Shown here: positions 17,449 through 26,885 of the stretch, piece by piece
How the letters are laid out: each line of letters begins with the position of its first letter
Numbering within the stretch: the first letter of the stretch is position 1
Source: Pseudosulfitobacter koreensis
Lineage (GTDB): Bacteria > Pseudomonadota > Alphaproteobacteria > Rhodobacterales > Rhodobacteraceae
Assembly (NCBI RefSeq): GCF_024733015.1
Contig: NZ_JANKJG010000008.1
Coordinates: 1 to 64,000, forward strand
Direction: 5' to 3'
Length of the DNA: 64,000 nucleotides
Notes under the pieces: generated by a model
What the model was told of the DNA's origin: nothing
The model's input: only the letters and a program-made list of their open reading frames with translations
Database searches by the model: none
Program-made: the position numbers and the translations under genes

Positions 17449-18459
17449 ATGGACCTTCTGAACGCCTTTGTGACCCTTTCCAACTTCGTGCTGATCCCTG
17501 CGATCGCCTATGGCAGCCAGCTGGCGCTGGGGGCGCTGGGGGTCACGCTGATCTACGGCATCCTGCGGTTTTCCAACTTTGCCCACGGCGATACGATGGC
17601 TTTCGGCACGATGGTGACCATCCTGTTCACCTGGCTGTTCCAAAGCTGGGGTCTGTCACTGGGGCCGGTGCCCACCGCGCTTCTGGCCCTGCCCTTTGGC
17701 ATTCTGGGCTGCATGGCGCTGCTGCTGTTCACCGACCGCGTGGTCTATAAATTCTACCGCGAACAAAAGGCCAAGCCGGTGATCCTCGTGATCGTATCGC
17801 TGGGCGTGATGTTCATCATGAACGGTCTGGTGCGCTTCATCATCGGACCCGACGACCAGCGGTTCTCCGATGGCGAGCGGTTCATCGTTTCCGTGCGCAC
17901 GTTCCGCGAAATGACCGGGCTGGAAGAGGGCCTGGCGATCAAGACCACCCAAGGCATCACCGTGATCACTGCCGTGATCGTGGTGGCGGCCCTGTTCTGG
18001 TTCCTGAACCGCACGCGCACCGGCAAATCCATGCGCGCCTATTCCGACAACGAGGATCTGGCGCTGCTGTCGGGCATCAACCCCGAGCGCGTGGTGATGA
18101 TCACCTGGCTGATCGTGGCAGCGCTGGCGACGGTCGCGGGTGTGCTTTACGGGCTGGACAAGTCGTTTAAACCCTTCACCTATTTCCAGCTGCTGCTGCC
18201 GATCTTTGCCAGTGCCATCGTGGGCGGCCTCGGCAGTCCGCTGGGGGCCATCGCCGGCGGGTTCACCATCGCCTTTTCCGAGGTCATGGTAACCTATGCC
18301 TGGAAAAAGGTCGCTGGCTACGCCCTGCCCGAAAGCCTGGCACCAGATGGCTTGGCCCAGCTTTTGAGCACCGACTATAAATTCGCCGTCAGCTTCGTGA
18401 TCCTGCTGATCGTGCTGTTGTTCCGGCCCACCGGACTGTTCGCGGGGAAATCGGTATGA
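17449..18459 (+). CDS. livH: Branched-chain amino acid-type ABC permease, LivH type
   Basis: 336 residues with about eight hydrophobic helices and the LivH opening ALGALGVTLIYGILRFSNFAHGD. The conserved coupling segment AYSDNEDLALLSGINPERV and the IVGGLGSPLGAIAGG motif are present. Forms the inner-membrane channel with LivM. A 74-bp gap separates it from livF; its stop overlaps the livM start by four bases. Confidence 0.92.
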   Translation: MDLLNAFVTLSNFVLIPAIAYGSQLALGALGVTLIYGILRFSNFAHGDTMAFGTMVTILFTWLFQSWGLSLGPVPTALLALPFGILGCMALLLFTDRVVYKFYREQKAKPVILVIVSLGVMFIMNGLVRFIIGPDDQRFSDGERFIVSVRTFREMTGLEEGLAIKTTQGITVITAVIVVAALFWFLNRTRTGKSMRAYSDNEDLALLSGINPERVVMITWLIVAALATVAGVLYGLDKSFKPFTYFQLLLPIFASAIVGGLGSPLGAIAGGFTIAFSEVMVTYAWKKVAGYALPESLAPDGLAQLLSTDYKFAVSFVILLIVLLFRPTGLFAGKSV

Positions 18460-19781
18460 ACGAGACGCTTAAAAACACCGCCCTCTTTGGGCTGGTTGCC
18501 GTGCTGATCATCGGCACCGGCTTTCTGCAAAGCTGGAACTCGGCGCTGTTCATCCTGAACTTTGGCCTGATCAGCGCGATCATGGCCTTGGGCGTGAACC
18601 TGCAATGGGGCTTTGCGGGGCTGTTCAACGTCGGCATCATGGGCTTCGTGGCACTTGGCGGTCTCGCGACGGTTCTGGTCTCGATGCCCCCCACCACCGA
18701 AGCCTGGGCCGCAGGTGGCGTCGGCGTCATCGTGGCCTTGCTGATGGGGGCCGCGACCATCGTGGTGACCGCGCTGGTGATCAAGCGGATGCCAGCAGGC
18801 TGGATGCGCACGGTGGTGATACTTGTCCTGCTGATTGGTGGTTTCTTCATCTACCGCGCCCTGTTCGACCCTTCCGTCGCACGGATCGAGGCGATCAACC
18901 CGGCCTCGACCGGCTACCTTGGCGGGATCAACCCCGGCGGTGCCGCATGGGGCTGGATGACGCTGCTGGCCTGGCCCGTGGGCGGACTTCTGGCGGCAGG
19001 TGTCGCCTGGATCATCGGCAAGACGGCGCTGGGTCTGCGCAGTGACTATCTGGCCATCGCGACCCTTGGCATCGCCGAAATCATCATCGCCGTGCTGAAG
19101 AACGAGGACTGGCTGAGCCGGGGCGTCAAGAACGTCATCGGCCTGCCCCGCCCTGCGCCCTACGAGGTCGAGTTGCAGGCTGACCCTGCCTTCCTCGACC
19201 GCGCGGCAAGTCTGGGCATGGACCCGGTCACCGCATCGACGATCTGGGTCAAATTGGTCTATGCGGGCCTCTTCACCGTCGTTCTGGTGATCCTGTTCGT
19301 ACTGGCGCAGCGCGCACTGCACAGCCCCTGGGGCCGGATGATGCGCGCGATCCGCGACAATGAAAACGCCTCCGAAGCGATGGGCAAGGACGTCACCGCA
19401 CGGCATTTGCAGGTGTTCATCCTGGGCAGTGCGATCTGCGGCATCGCGGGTGCCATGATGACCACGCTGGACGGGCAGTTGACGCCGGGCACCTACCAGC
19501 CGCTGCGCTTTACCTTCCTGATCTGGGTGATGGTGATCGTCGGCGGATCGGGCAACAACCTGGGCGCCGTGCTGGGCGGGTTCCTGATCTGGTTCCTGTG
19601 GGTTCAGGTCGAACCGATGGGCCTCTTCGTCATGCAACTGATCACCTCGGGCATGGCCGACGGCGCACCGTTGAAAACCCACCTGATCGAAAGCGCCGCG
19701 CACATGCGTCTGCTGACGATGGGTCTGGTGTTGCTGCTGGTCCTGCGGTTCAGCCCGCGCGGGTTGATCCCCGAGCGGTAA
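18456..19781 (+). CDS. livM: Branched-chain amino acid-type ABC permease, LivM type
   Basis: 441 residues, longer than many LivM proteins because of an extra hydrophobic hairpin and loop near residues 85-165. LivM features: MALGVNLQWGFAGLFNVGIMGFVALGG near the start, LGLRSDYLAIATLGIAEII in the middle, and MRAIRDNENASEAMGKDV before the last helices. Inner-membrane partner of LivH. Last gene of the operon, closed by a hairpin at 19806. Confidence 0.92.
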   Translation: MNETLKNTALFGLVAVLIIGTGFLQSWNSALFILNFGLISAIMALGVNLQWGFAGLFNVGIMGFVALGGLATVLVSMPPTTEAWAAGGVGVIVALLMGAATIVVTALVIKRMPAGWMRTVVILVLLIGGFFIYRALFDPSVARIEAINPASTGYLGGINPGGAAWGWMTLLAWPVGGLLAAGVAWIIGKTALGLRSDYLAIATLGIAEIIIAVLKNEDWLSRGVKNVIGLPRPAPYEVELQADPAFLDRAASLGMDPVTASTIWVKLVYAGLFTVVLVILFVLAQRALHSPWGRMMRAIRDNENASEAMGKDVTARHLQVFILGSAICGIAGAMMTTLDGQLTPGTYQPLRFTFLIWVMVIVGGSGNNLGAVLGGFLIWFLWVQVEPMGLFVMQLITSGMADGAPLKTHLIESAAHMRLLTMGLVLLLVLRFSPRGLIPER

Positions 19782-19805
19782 AGGCCCTGTGGTCTGAAAT
19801 CACAA

Positions 19806-19836
19806 AAGGCCCGGACATCGCGTCCGGGCCTTTTCT
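19806..19836. terminator. Bidirectional terminator between livM and the HerA-like gene
   Basis: AAGGCCCGGAC (19806-19816), loop ATCGC, GTCCGGGCCTT (19822-19832), followed by T's. An 11-bp perfect stem flanked by A's on the left and T's on the right, so it can stop transcription from both converging genes. Confidence 0.88.
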
Positions 19837-19857
19837 CATTGGCGGTCGAGGTTCGCT

Positions 19858-21402
19858 CTACCGCCCCTTGAACAGCCCGCCCAGGATACCACGCACAATG
19901 CGGCGACCCGTGGTGCCGGTCAGTTCCTTGACCACCATCTTGGTCATCTGATCGCCAAAACTGGTCGAGCTGCGCGTCGCGCGCGACGTGGACCGTGTGA
20001 CCCGCGTGCCGGAATACCGCCGCCCCGCATTGAAATCGCGCGCGGCGGGGGTCTCGGCCTCTTCCGCCTGTTCCTCGGCACGTGCCGCCTCTGCCGCAGC
20101 CTTGGCGGCACGATCACGCAGGATTTCAAAAGCGGACGTGCGGTCGAGCGGCTGATCGTATTTGCCTGCCATGTCGGATGACGCCATGACCTCGGCGCGT
20201 TCCTCTGGCGTGATCGGTCCCAGTTGCGACGACGGCGGCCGGATCAGCGTGCGCTCGACAATCCCCGGCACGCCCTTCTTTTGCAGCATGGAAGTCACGG
20301 CCTCGCCCACGCCCACCTCGCGGATCGCCGCCTCGGTGTCAAAGGCGGTGTTCTCGCGGTAGGTCTGTGCGGCCATGCGCAATTCCTTACGGTCCTTGGC
20401 AGTGAATGCGCGCAGGGCGTGCTGAACCCGGTTGCCCAACTGCCCAAGGATGTCGTCAGGCACATCCGCCGGGTTCTGGGTGACGAAATAGACACCAACC
20501 CCCTTGGACCGGATCAGCCGCGCCACCTGTTCCACCTTGTCCACCAGCGCCTTCGGGGCATCGTCGAACAGCAGATGCGCCTCGTCGAAGAAAAACACCA
20601 GTTTGGGTTTGTCAGGATCGCCCACCTCGGGCAATTCCTCGAACAGCTCGCTGAGCAGCCACAACAGGAATGTCGCATAAAGCTTGGGCGCGCCCATCAG
20701 CTTGTCCGAGGCCAGGATGTTCACCATCCCCCGCCCATCCGCATCGCAGCGCATCAGGTCAGACAGCGCCAGCGCAGGTTCCCCGAACAGGTTCGTGCCG
20801 CCCTGGTTCTCCAACACCAGCAACCGCCGCTGGATCGCGCCGATGGACGACGATGCGACATTGCCATAGCGCAGCGAAAGCGCGCTGGCGTTCTCGCCGA
20901 TCCAGATCAGCAGCGCCTGCAGGTCTTTCAGGTCGAGCAGCGGCAAGCCCTCCTCGTCCGCCAGACGAAAGGCGATGTTCAGAATGCCCTCTTGCGGTTC
21001 GCTGAGGTCAAGCAACTGGCTCAGCAACAGCGGGCCCATTTCCGACACCGTGGTGCGCACGGGATGCCCCTGTTCGCCGAAGAGATCCCAGAAAGTGACG
21101 GGAAAAGCGGCATAGGTGTAGTCGGCAAAGCCGATGGTCGCCGCGCGTTCGGTAAAGGGCGCGTGCAGCTTGTGCGTCTCGCTGCCTGCTCTGGCCAGCC
21201 CCGACAGGTCCCCTTTGATGTCGGACATGAACACCGGCACGCCCGCCGCAGAAAACCCCTCGGCCAGGATTTGCAGCGTCACGGTCTTGCCCGTACCCGT
21301 CGCCCCCGCGATCAGACCGTGACGGTTTGCATACTTCAGGCTCAGCCCCTGTTTGGTGCCATAATCCGGCCCGCCACCGCCCAAGAATACTGCGTCTTCC
21401 AT
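19858..21402 (-). CDS. HerA-like ATPase of the DUF853 / YjgR family
   Basis: 514 residues from [15 protein letters not shown] at 21402; an ATG at 21459 in frame would add a charged, poorly conserved stretch. A P-loop ([13 protein letters not shown]) follows near residue 33, Walker B is [16 protein letters not shown], and [26 protein letters not shown] is highly typical of DUF853. The C-terminal ~80 residues are alanine/glutamate-rich, then serine/arginine-rich, ending in [15 protein letters not shown]. The family resembles HerA/FtsK-type DNA-translocating ATPases but its job is not known. It stands alone. Confidence 0.88.
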   Translation of the reverse strand: MEDAVFLGGGGPDYGTKQGLSLKYANRHGLIAGATGTGKTVTLQILAEGFSAAGVPVFMSDIKGDLSGLARAGSETHKLHAPFTERAATIGFADYTYAAFPVTFWDLFGEQGHPVRTTVSEMGPLLLSQLLDLSEPQEGILNIAFRLADEEGLPLLDLKDLQALLIWIGENASALSLRYGNVASSSIGAIQRRLLVLENQGGTNLFGEPALALSDLMRCDADGRGMVNILASDKLMGAPKLYATFLLWLLSELFEELPEVGDPDKPKLVFFFDEAHLLFDDAPKALVDKVEQVARLIRSKGVGVYFVTQNPADVPDDILGQLGNRVQHALRAFTAKDRKELRMAAQTYRENTAFDTEAAIREVGVGEAVTSMLQKKGVPGIVERTLIRPPSSQLGPITPEERAEVMASSDMAGKYDQPLDRTSAFEILRDRAAKAAAEAARAEEQAEEAETPAARDFNAGRRYSGTRVTRSTSRATRSSTSFGDQMTKMVVKELTGTTGRRIVRGILGGLFKGR

Positions 21403-21447
21403 CTGTCGTTCCCGTTCCTTGCCAGCTTTGCGTCCGGCAAAACCTGT

Positions 21448-21477
21448 TTGGATGACCATACTAACTTAACCTATTAG
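21448..21477 (+). promoter_or_regulatory. Likely sigma-70 promoter for the small RNA at 21484
   Basis: TTGGAT (21448-21453) and TATTAG (21472-21477) are separated by 18 bases. Transcription would begin near 21484, just before the first hairpin of the candidate RNA. Neither hexamer is perfect; the spacing and position give the support. Confidence 0.4.
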
Positions 21478-21483
21478 GACCAT

Positions 21484-21576
21484 AGTGATTTTCATTCCGC
21501 ACCTACTTGTCCTTTCGGGTGCGGGATAACTTCCTCCCTGTCAGACTGGCCGCGCCTTCGGGTGCGGCCTTTTTTG
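21484..21576 (+). ncRNA. Candidate cuckoo / CcsR-like small RNA with anti-Shine-Dalgarno motif
   Basis: About 90 nt on the plus strand in a gene-free region. Hairpin 1 pairs CCGCACC (21497-21503) with GGTGCGG (21518-21524). A single-stranded linker holds CTTCCTCCC (21530-21538). Hairpin 2 is a strong terminator, GGCCGCGCC (21548-21556), loop TTCG, GGTGCGGCC (21561-21569), then seven T. Two hairpins with a CUUCCUCCC motif are the hallmark I recall of the CcsR/cuckoo RNAs of Rhodobacter, which affect C1 metabolism and stress responses by pairing with ribosome-binding sites. The cuckoo RNAs often follow a DUF1127 gene; none is here. Family membership is a pattern judgement, not a covariance-model result. 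Confidence 0.6.
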
Positions 21577-21695
21577 CCATAAAAACAGGCGGTTCGGTGG
21601 CAAATACCCGGCCAACTTGGTTGTCCCGTCTACAAACATGCGAAAGGTGCAGATTTCCGGTTGACCGCTTCTGTGCCATTGCATACGCTCTGGTC

Positions 21696-21764
21696 AAAAT
21701 AAGTCGGCCAGTCCGACGGGGAGATATCACTTGAAAAGAGGGTCCTTGCGGGTCCTCTTTTCTG
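21696..21764 (+). ncRNA. Second candidate small RNA, two hairpins with strong terminator
   Basis: A promoter-like pair TTGACC (21661-21666) and TACGCT (21684-21689), 17 bases apart, precedes a short transcript. It would hold hairpin GTCGG-CCAGT-CCGAC (21703-21717), a linker GGGGAGATATCACTT, and a terminator whose arms (21734-21745 and 21750-21761) form 12 pairs (one or two G-U) around loop TTGC with T's at the end. No convincing reading frame ends at this terminator. The linker carries a GGGGAG that could pair with the CUUCCUCCC of the RNA just upstream. I do not recognise a family. Confidence 0.35.
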
Positions 21765-21917
21765 TTTGTCCCGGTTGCTCTTTTTTCTATCTGTGACAGT
21801 GTACTGTTTAGACGGCAGAAAACTGCCTGTATGCATGGTTTTTCGCGGCTGCGGCCCCTGACAGTGCCGCACGTGCGTGTTAACTGAATATCAAAGCAAC
21901 CAAGTCTGGAAGTTAAG

Positions 21918-22571
21918 ATGTCATATTCGATCAAAACCCTGGTGCTGACAGCCGTTGTGGCTCTGAGCGTTCCGGCGGCCCTTTGGGCGCAGGACACGAC
22001 ACCCGAGCAGGAAACGACACCCGAGAGCGAAGCCGCACCCGTCGAAACGCAATCGGGCACCGCAAGCGAAATTGAATCGCAGCTGTCCCTGGGCGCCGAT
22101 GCAGATGCCGACCCCGAACTGGGCAGGCCCTATACCGCCGAGACGATCGGCGCCTGGGAAATGCGCTGCATCAAGACCGAGGAAGAAACCGACCCCTGCC
22201 AGATGTATCAGCTGATGGATGATGGCGAAGGCATTCCGGTCGCCGAATTCTCACTGTTCCGCCTGCCCGAAGGTGGCAAGGCCGTGGCCGGGGCCACCAT
22301 CGTCGTGCCGCTGGAAACCTCGCTGCCCGCGCAGTTGAAGATCGCGGTAGATGGCGGCAGTGCGCGCGCCTATCCCTATGCGTTCTGCAACCAGGTTGGT
22401 TGCTATGCGCGCATCGGTCTGGTCGAACAGGACGTCGCCGCGTTCCGTCGCGGTGCGAACGCAACCATCACCATCGTGCCCGCACTGGCGCCCGACCAGA
22501 CGGTCGAGCTGACATTGTCGCTGAACGGGTTCACCGACAGCTTCGCCAAGGCCTCGGTGATCGAACAATAA
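21918..22571 (+). CDS. IalB-family (invasion associated locus B) periplasmic protein
   Basis: 217 residues. A Sec signal peptide (hydrophobic core TLVLTAVVALSVPAALWAQ) is followed by a glutamate/threonine-rich linker (~residues 25-70) and an IalB domain from about 78: GAWEMRCIKTEEETDPCQMYQLM, ending with four cysteines in two pairs (RC...PC and FCNQVGC). Named after a Bartonella protein, the family is widespread in free-living alphaproteobacteria and its role here is unknown; envelope function is likely. GGAAG precedes the ATG. It is transcribed alone and closed by a terminator. Confidence 0.85.
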   Translation: MSYSIKTLVLTAVVALSVPAALWAQDTTPEQETTPESEAAPVETQSGTASEIESQLSLGADADADPELGRPYTAETIGAWEMRCIKTEEETDPCQMYQLMDDGEGIPVAEFSLFRLPEGGKAVAGATIVVPLETSLPAQLKIAVDGGSARAYPYAFCNQVGCYARIGLVEQDVAAFRRGANATITIVPALAPDQTVELTLSLNGFTDSFAKASVIEQ

Positions 22572-22594
22572 GCCCGCCGGTTTCCGGTTGAGAC

Positions 22595-22628
22595 AAGGCC
22601 GCGTTCCCAATCGGGGCGCGGCCTTTTT
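22595..22628 (+). terminator. Rho-independent terminator after the IalB-family gene
   Basis: AAGGCCGCG (22595-22603) pairs with CGCGGCCTT (22617-22625), with further pairing of TTCCC/GGGG inside, and ends in TTTTT. Lies between converging genes. Confidence 0.88.
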
Positions 22629-22653
22629 CATGGGGTGCGCGCGCTGTGGCCGC

Positions 22654-23865
22654 TCAGGCGACCTTGCGCAGGGCCAGCACCGCGTTCATGCCGCCAAAGG
22701 CAAAGGCATTCGACAGCACCACGTCGACCGACACTTCGCGCGCCTCGTTGGGCACCACGTCCAGCGCGCATTCGGGGTCGGGCTCTTCATAGCCGATGGT
22801 GGGCGCGATCACCCCGTCGCGCAGCGCCATGATGCAGGCCAAAAGTTCGACCGCACCGGTGCCGCCGATCAGATGGCCGTGCATCGACTTGGTCGACGAG
22901 ATCATCAGCTTGTCGGCATGGGGCCCGAACACATCGGCCACGGCGGCACACTCGGTCTTGTCATTGGCGGTGGTGCCGGTGCCGTGAGCGTTGATATACC
23001 CCACTTCGTCGCGGTTTACCCTGGCGTCGGCCAGCGCCCCGATCATCGCGCGCGCAGCACCGTTCTTGGATGGCATCACGATGTCGCTGGCGTCCGATGA
23101 CATGGCAAAACCTGCTACCTCGCACAGAATGTCCGCACCACGCCTGCGGGCGTGTTCCATTTCCTCAAAGACAAAGATGCCCGCCCCCTCGCCCTGCACC
23201 ATGCCGTTGCGGTTGGCCGAAAACGGACGGCAGGCATCGCGCGACATCACGCGCAGCCCCTCCCAGGCCTTGACCCCGCCAAAGCACAGCATGGATTCAG
23301 AACCGCCGGTGACCATCGCGGGCGCCATCCCTGTGCGCACCATCTGGAACGCCTGCGCCATCGCGTGATTGGACGATGCACAGGCTGTCGAGACGGTGAA
23401 CGAGGGCCCCTTTAGGTTGTATTCCATGCTGACATGGCTGGCGGCGGCGTTGTTCATCAGTTTCGGCACCACGAAGGGATGTACGCGGTTCTTGCCCTCC
23501 TCGTAGACGCTGCGATAGTTTGCATCCCAAGTGCTGACGCCGCCCCCGGCGGTGCCCAGCACGACGCCGGACTTGGCCGAAAGTTCACCGCTGAAGGTCA
23601 GGCCAGATTGCGTGATCGCCTCCTTGGCGGCGGCCAGCGTGAATTGGGTAAACCGGTCATAAAGGCTCATTTGCTGACGATTATAGCGCCCCTCCGCCTC
23701 GAAACCCCGCACCTGGCCTCCGATACGGATCGCCAGCCGGTCGACGTCCTGAAACTCCAGCGGTCCGATGCCGCAGCGGCCCTCGCGCATCGCCTCCATC
23801 GTGTCGGCGACGCTGTGCCCCAGCGCATTGATCGTTCCCGCGCCGGTTATGACGACGCGTTTCAT
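22654..23865 (-). CDS. Beta-ketoacyl-ACP synthase, FabF/NodE type
   Basis: 403-residue condensing enzyme. The catalytic triad is complete: C162 in VSTACASSNHA, H294 in INAHGTGTTANDKTE and H331 in TKSMHGHLIGGTG, with K326. It elongates an acyl-ACP with malonyl-ACP. Its start overlaps the stop of the acyl carrier protein gene (ATGA), like the nodF-nodE pair of rhizobia, so it probably works on that dedicated carrier rather than on the general AcpP. Position downstream of lpxD suggests a role in supplying an unusual acyl chain for lipid A; this is inference. Confidence 0.88.
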   Translation of the reverse strand: MKRVVITGAGTINALGHSVADTMEAMREGRCGIGPLEFQDVDRLAIRIGGQVRGFEAEGRYNRQQMSLYDRFTQFTLAAAKEAITQSGLTFSGELSAKSGVVLGTAGGGVSTWDANYRSVYEEGKNRVHPFVVPKLMNNAAASHVSMEYNLKGPSFTVSTACASSNHAMAQAFQMVRTGMAPAMVTGGSESMLCFGGVKAWEGLRVMSRDACRPFSANRNGMVQGEGAGIFVFEEMEHARRRGADILCEVAGFAMSSDASDIVMPSKNGAARAMIGALADARVNRDEVGYINAHGTGTTANDKTECAAVADVFGPHADKLMISSTKSMHGHLIGGTGAVELLACIMALRDGVIAPTIGYEEPDPECALDVVPNEAREVSVDVVLSNAFAFGGMNAVLALRKVA

Positions 23866-24128
23866 ACCGACCCCTTTTGCTCCACCATCAGCTTTTCGAT
23901 GCCGCTGACGATCGACGCCACGGTAGAGATGTCGAAATCGCTTTCGCTGGGGTCGTTCGCGTTGAAGGGCACGGAAATGTCGAACTCTTCCTCGATGGCA
24001 AATATGCTCTCGACCAGTCCCAGACTGTCGATGCCCAGGCTTTCCAGCGTGCTGTCCAGCGTCACATCGGACGGCTCCAGCACGGCCTGTTCAGCGATAA
24101 TTGCGATAACCTTGTCCTTGACGCTCAT
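23862..24128 (-). CDS. Specialised acyl carrier protein (NodF/AcpXL-like)
   Basis: 88 residues, acidic, with the phosphopantetheine serine S35 in LGIDSLGLVESIFAIEEEFD. General AcpP has DSLDTVEL at this point; DSLGLVES is typical of dedicated carriers such as NodF or AcpXL. The loop after helix II (NANDPSESDFDIST) is longer than in AcpP. Tight pairing with the condensing enzyme downstream and 38 bp spacing from lpxD upstream suggest a carrier used in envelope lipid synthesis. Confidence 0.85.
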   Translation of the reverse strand: MSVKDKVIAIIAEQAVLEPSDVTLDSTLESLGIDSLGLVESIFAIEEEFDISVPFNANDPSESDFDISTVASIVSGIEKLMVEQKGSV

Positions 24129-24166
24129 CTGGTCGTCCCCCCATTGGCCCTCGGTTCGCGCAAGAC

Positions 24167-25258
24167 TTAGTCACTGTTGCCGGACTTGAAAACCGATTTC
24201 TGCAAGGCCGCCACATCGCGAAAGAGCCGTGGCAGACGGCGCAACGCCTTGTAGGTCTCAAGCTGGCTTTCCATCTTGGTCGCAGGATAGCCCAGCATCA
24301 CACGGCCCGCAGGCACCGAGGACAGCACCTTGGTGCCGCCGCCGCAGATGACCCGGTCGCCGATGGTCAGATTGTCGCCAACCCCGGTCTGCCCGCCCAG
24401 TACCACGTTGTTGCCCACCACCGTCGACCCGGCGACACCAACGCCAGCGCACAGCAGCGTGTCGTTGCCGATGACACAGTTGTGGCCCAGCTGCACCTGG
24501 TTGTCGATTTTGGTGCCGTTGCCGATGCGTGTGGCGCGGATGGTGCCGCTGTCGATGGTCGAATTTGCACCCAGTTCCACATCATCCCCGATGATGACGG
24601 CGCCAAGCGAGTGGATGCGCGCATAGGCTTGCGGCTTGGCGGTGTTGTCCGCCCCCAGCGAGGCGCGCGCCTGCTCGGCCCCCGACACCTCGGGGGTGAC
24701 AAAGGAAAAGCCGTCGGGGCCAACGCGCCCGCCGGGTTGTGCAATGAACCGCGCACCGATCCGGCAATAGGCCCCGACAGAGACCTGCTCGCGCAGATAG
24801 GCGTCGGGGCCAATGGATGCTTCGGTGCCGATAAAACACTGCGGGCCGATCACCGACCCCGCGCCGATCTCGGCCCCGGCCATGACCACACAAAGCGGGC
24901 CGATGCTGACGTCACTCGCGATTTTGGCGGTGGGGTCGATTACCGCACTGGGATGGATACCCGTGCCATATCCCTGCCCCCGGTCCATCATCCGGGTCAG
25001 CCCCGCCATCGCGAAACGGGGTCGCGCGGGCACGATTGCGGCCTCAAGCCCCAGCGCCTGCCAATCCGCGCCCTGCCACAGGACGGCGGCGCGCGCAGAC
25101 CCCATCGACAGGCTTTCGGCATATTTGGCAGAGGTGGCCATCGCCAGCTGATCCGCCGAGGCAAGCGCCGGCTCATTCACGCCGGTGATCAAAAGGTCAA
25201 CGGCGCCAAAGGCTTCCGCCCCAAGCGCCGCTGCAATCTCTTTTACCGAATAATGCAT
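24167..25258 (-). CDS. lpxD: UDP-3-O-acylglucosamine N-acyltransferase LpxD
   Basis: 363 residues from [13 protein letters not shown] at 25258, with GGGGAA upstream; the frame extends to 25354 without a plausible signal. An LpxD N-terminal domain (about 1-100) is followed by a long left-handed beta-helix of hexapeptides and a C-terminal helix bundle. The catalytic histidine is in [13 protein letters not shown]. It adds a 3-hydroxyacyl chain to the glucosamine nitrogen of the lipid A precursor. lpxD normally sits between bamA/skp and fabZ-lpxA; here it is instead between an L,D-transpeptidase gene and an ACP-KAS pair, and may be a second copy. Confidence 0.9.
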   Translation of the reverse strand: MHYSVKEIAAALGAEAFGAVDLLITGVNEPALASADQLAMATSAKYAESLSMGSARAAVLWQGADWQALGLEAAIVPARPRFAMAGLTRMMDRGQGYGTGIHPSAVIDPTAKIASDVSIGPLCVVMAGAEIGAGSVIGPQCFIGTEASIGPDAYLREQVSVGAYCRIGARFIAQPGGRVGPDGFSFVTPEVSGAEQARASLGADNTAKPQAYARIHSLGAVIIGDDVELGANSTIDSGTIRATRIGNGTKIDNQVQLGHNCVIGNDTLLCAGVGVAGSTVVGNNVVLGGQTGVGDNLTIGDRVICGGGTKVLSSVPAGRVMLGYPATKMESQLETYKALRRLPRLFRDVAALQKSVFKSGNSD

Positions 25259-25283
25259 CGCATTTCCCCTTTTGGGGACCGAA

Positions 25284-26885
25284 TTAACCCTGAACCGCGC
25301 GCAAGGCCACCCCTGCCTGAGACAGAGCATCCCAGATCCTCGCGTCGCGGCCATAGATGTCGCGGCGGTACTGGGTGTCGCCCTTCGGCGTGGTAAAGGC
25401 GGTGCGGTAGATGATGTGCACCGGCACCGGCTGCTCCAGCATCACGGTCTGCTCGTTGCCGCTTGCCAGCTTGCCCTGGAACAGCCCCTTGGGGTCGCTC
25501 GTCTGCTTGGCCAGCAGCGTATATGCAAAATCGAACGGATCGGCCAGACGCACGCAGCCGTGGCTGAACGCGCGGGATTCGCGGTCAAACAGGCTTTTGG
25601 AGGGGGTATCGTGCAAGTAGATGTTGTGACGGTTCGGGAACATGAACTTCACCAGACCCAGCGCGTTGCCCTTGCTGGGCGGCTGGCGCATCGAGAACGG
25701 GAACGTGCGCTCGGTGTACTGGTTGAAGTTCACCGCGCCGCGGTTGATCCGGCGGCCCTTGCTGTCGGTGATCTCGATGTGGCTGACCGCGTTGGGGTTC
25801 CGCTTCAGCGCGGGCAGATATTCCGAGGTCACAATGGATCGCGGGACATACCAACTGGGGTTGATGACCATGAACTCCATCACGTCGGAAAATTCAGGCG
25901 TCGGACGGTCGGAGTTGGTGGCACCGACAACCGAGCGTGTCTCGAAGGTAAGCTTGCCGTTGTCGATCACCTTGGCGGTGAAATCGGGAATGTTCACAAG
26001 GATATGGCGGCTGCCGCGTTCCTTGTTCATCCAGCGTTCGCGCTCCATCGCGACGATGATCGACTGCAGACGCTCCTCGACCGAGCGGTTCATCTCGACC
26101 AGGGTTGTCTGACCGGCCACGCCGTCGACAGCCAGCCCATGTGCCAACTGAAACTGCTGCACTGCCGCCGTCATCTTGGCGTCGTAGGATTGCGAGGCGG
26201 TGCGATCAAGAAAACCCATCGCCATCAGGCGGTTGCGCATGATCACCACGGCATTGCCGGATTGTCCGGGCTCAAGCTTGCCTGCAGGCACCGTCTGGCC
26301 CCAGCCACCTTCGGCCATCAAACGCTCCATCCGCAGCTTTTGCTTCATCAGCGCGGTGTATTCGTGGGTTCTGGGCGGCAGCGCCTTGAAGAAACCCGTG
26401 GGCGAGGATTTGGTGAAATTCACCAGATAGGACGTGCGGTCCCGGTAAGGCACCTGCCGCACGATGCGGCTGTCGACACGCGAAGGCACCAGCAGGCCGG
26501 TCTGCACGTCGCGCGCATATTGCAGGAACACGCGGCTGATCTCGACCTCGACCAGCCCCATGTCGCGCGGGGTGCGGGCCGATTTCATCTTTGCAATCAA
26601 CGCCTGAGGGTCATATCGAGACACCGGCAGACCGTGATCGTCGGCAGTTTCCAGCGCCCTGATCAGCGCCGCGCGGCGGTCGCGGTCGCGGCTGGTGCCG
26701 CCTGTCCAGATGCTGTCGTAGCCATTGGATTGATAGAACGCGGCGATATCCTTGTCGCTCGACGCGGCCTCGGCGACGGCCTGTTTGAACGCGGTGACCT
26801 GCGCAGAGGCCGGCACGCTCCAGAGAGCGAGGATCGTTGCCAGCGCGGCCAAGACCGTCCAAATTCTGTTGCCTGAAAGCGTCAT
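25284..26885 (-). CDS. Periplasmic L,D-transpeptidase, YcbB/LdtD type
   Basis: 533 residues. A Sec signal ([20 protein letters not shown], cleaved near 28) leads into a YcbB-type scaffold domain, a peptidoglycan-binding-1 domain ([21 protein letters not shown] ... [10 protein letters not shown], about 207-265) and a YkuD catalytic domain with HDTPSK and FSHGCVRL (catalytic C444). It should form 3-3 crosslinks in murein or attach proteins to it. 25 bp upstream of lpxD in the same direction, and divergent from a YcbK-like gene, echoing the ycbB-ycbK neighbourhood of E. coli. Confidence 0.9.
   Translation of the reverse strand: MTLSGNRIWTVLAALATILALWSVPASAQVTAFKQAVAEAASSDKDIAAFYQSNGYDSIWTGGTSRDRDRRAALIRALETADDHGLPVSRYDPQALIAKMKSARTPRDMGLVEVEISRVFLQYARDVQTGLLVPSRVDSRIVRQVPYRDRTSYLVNFTKSSPTGFFKALPPRTHEYTALMKQKLRMERLMAEGGWGQTVPAGKLEPGQSGNAVVIMRNRLMAMGFLDRTASQSYDAKMTAAVQQFQLAHGLAVDGVAGQTTLVEMNRSVEERLQSIIVAMERERWMNKERGSRHILVNIPDFTAKVIDNGKLTFETRSVVGATNSDRPTPEFSDVMEFMVINPSWYVPRSIVTSEYLPALKRNPNAVSHIEITDSKGRRINRGAVNFNQYTERTFPFSMRQPPSKGNALGLVKFMFPNRHNIYLHDTPSKSLFDRESRAFSHGCVRLADPFDFAYTLLAKQTSDPKGLFQGKLASGNEQTVMLEQPVPVHIIYRTAFTTPKGDTQYRRDIYGRDARIWDALSQAGVALRAVQG

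Noticed and set aside
21503-22060. 185-codon minus-strand frame across the small-RNA region
   Set aside because: It crosses two strong hairpin terminators and the start of the IalB gene, with no homology-like pattern.
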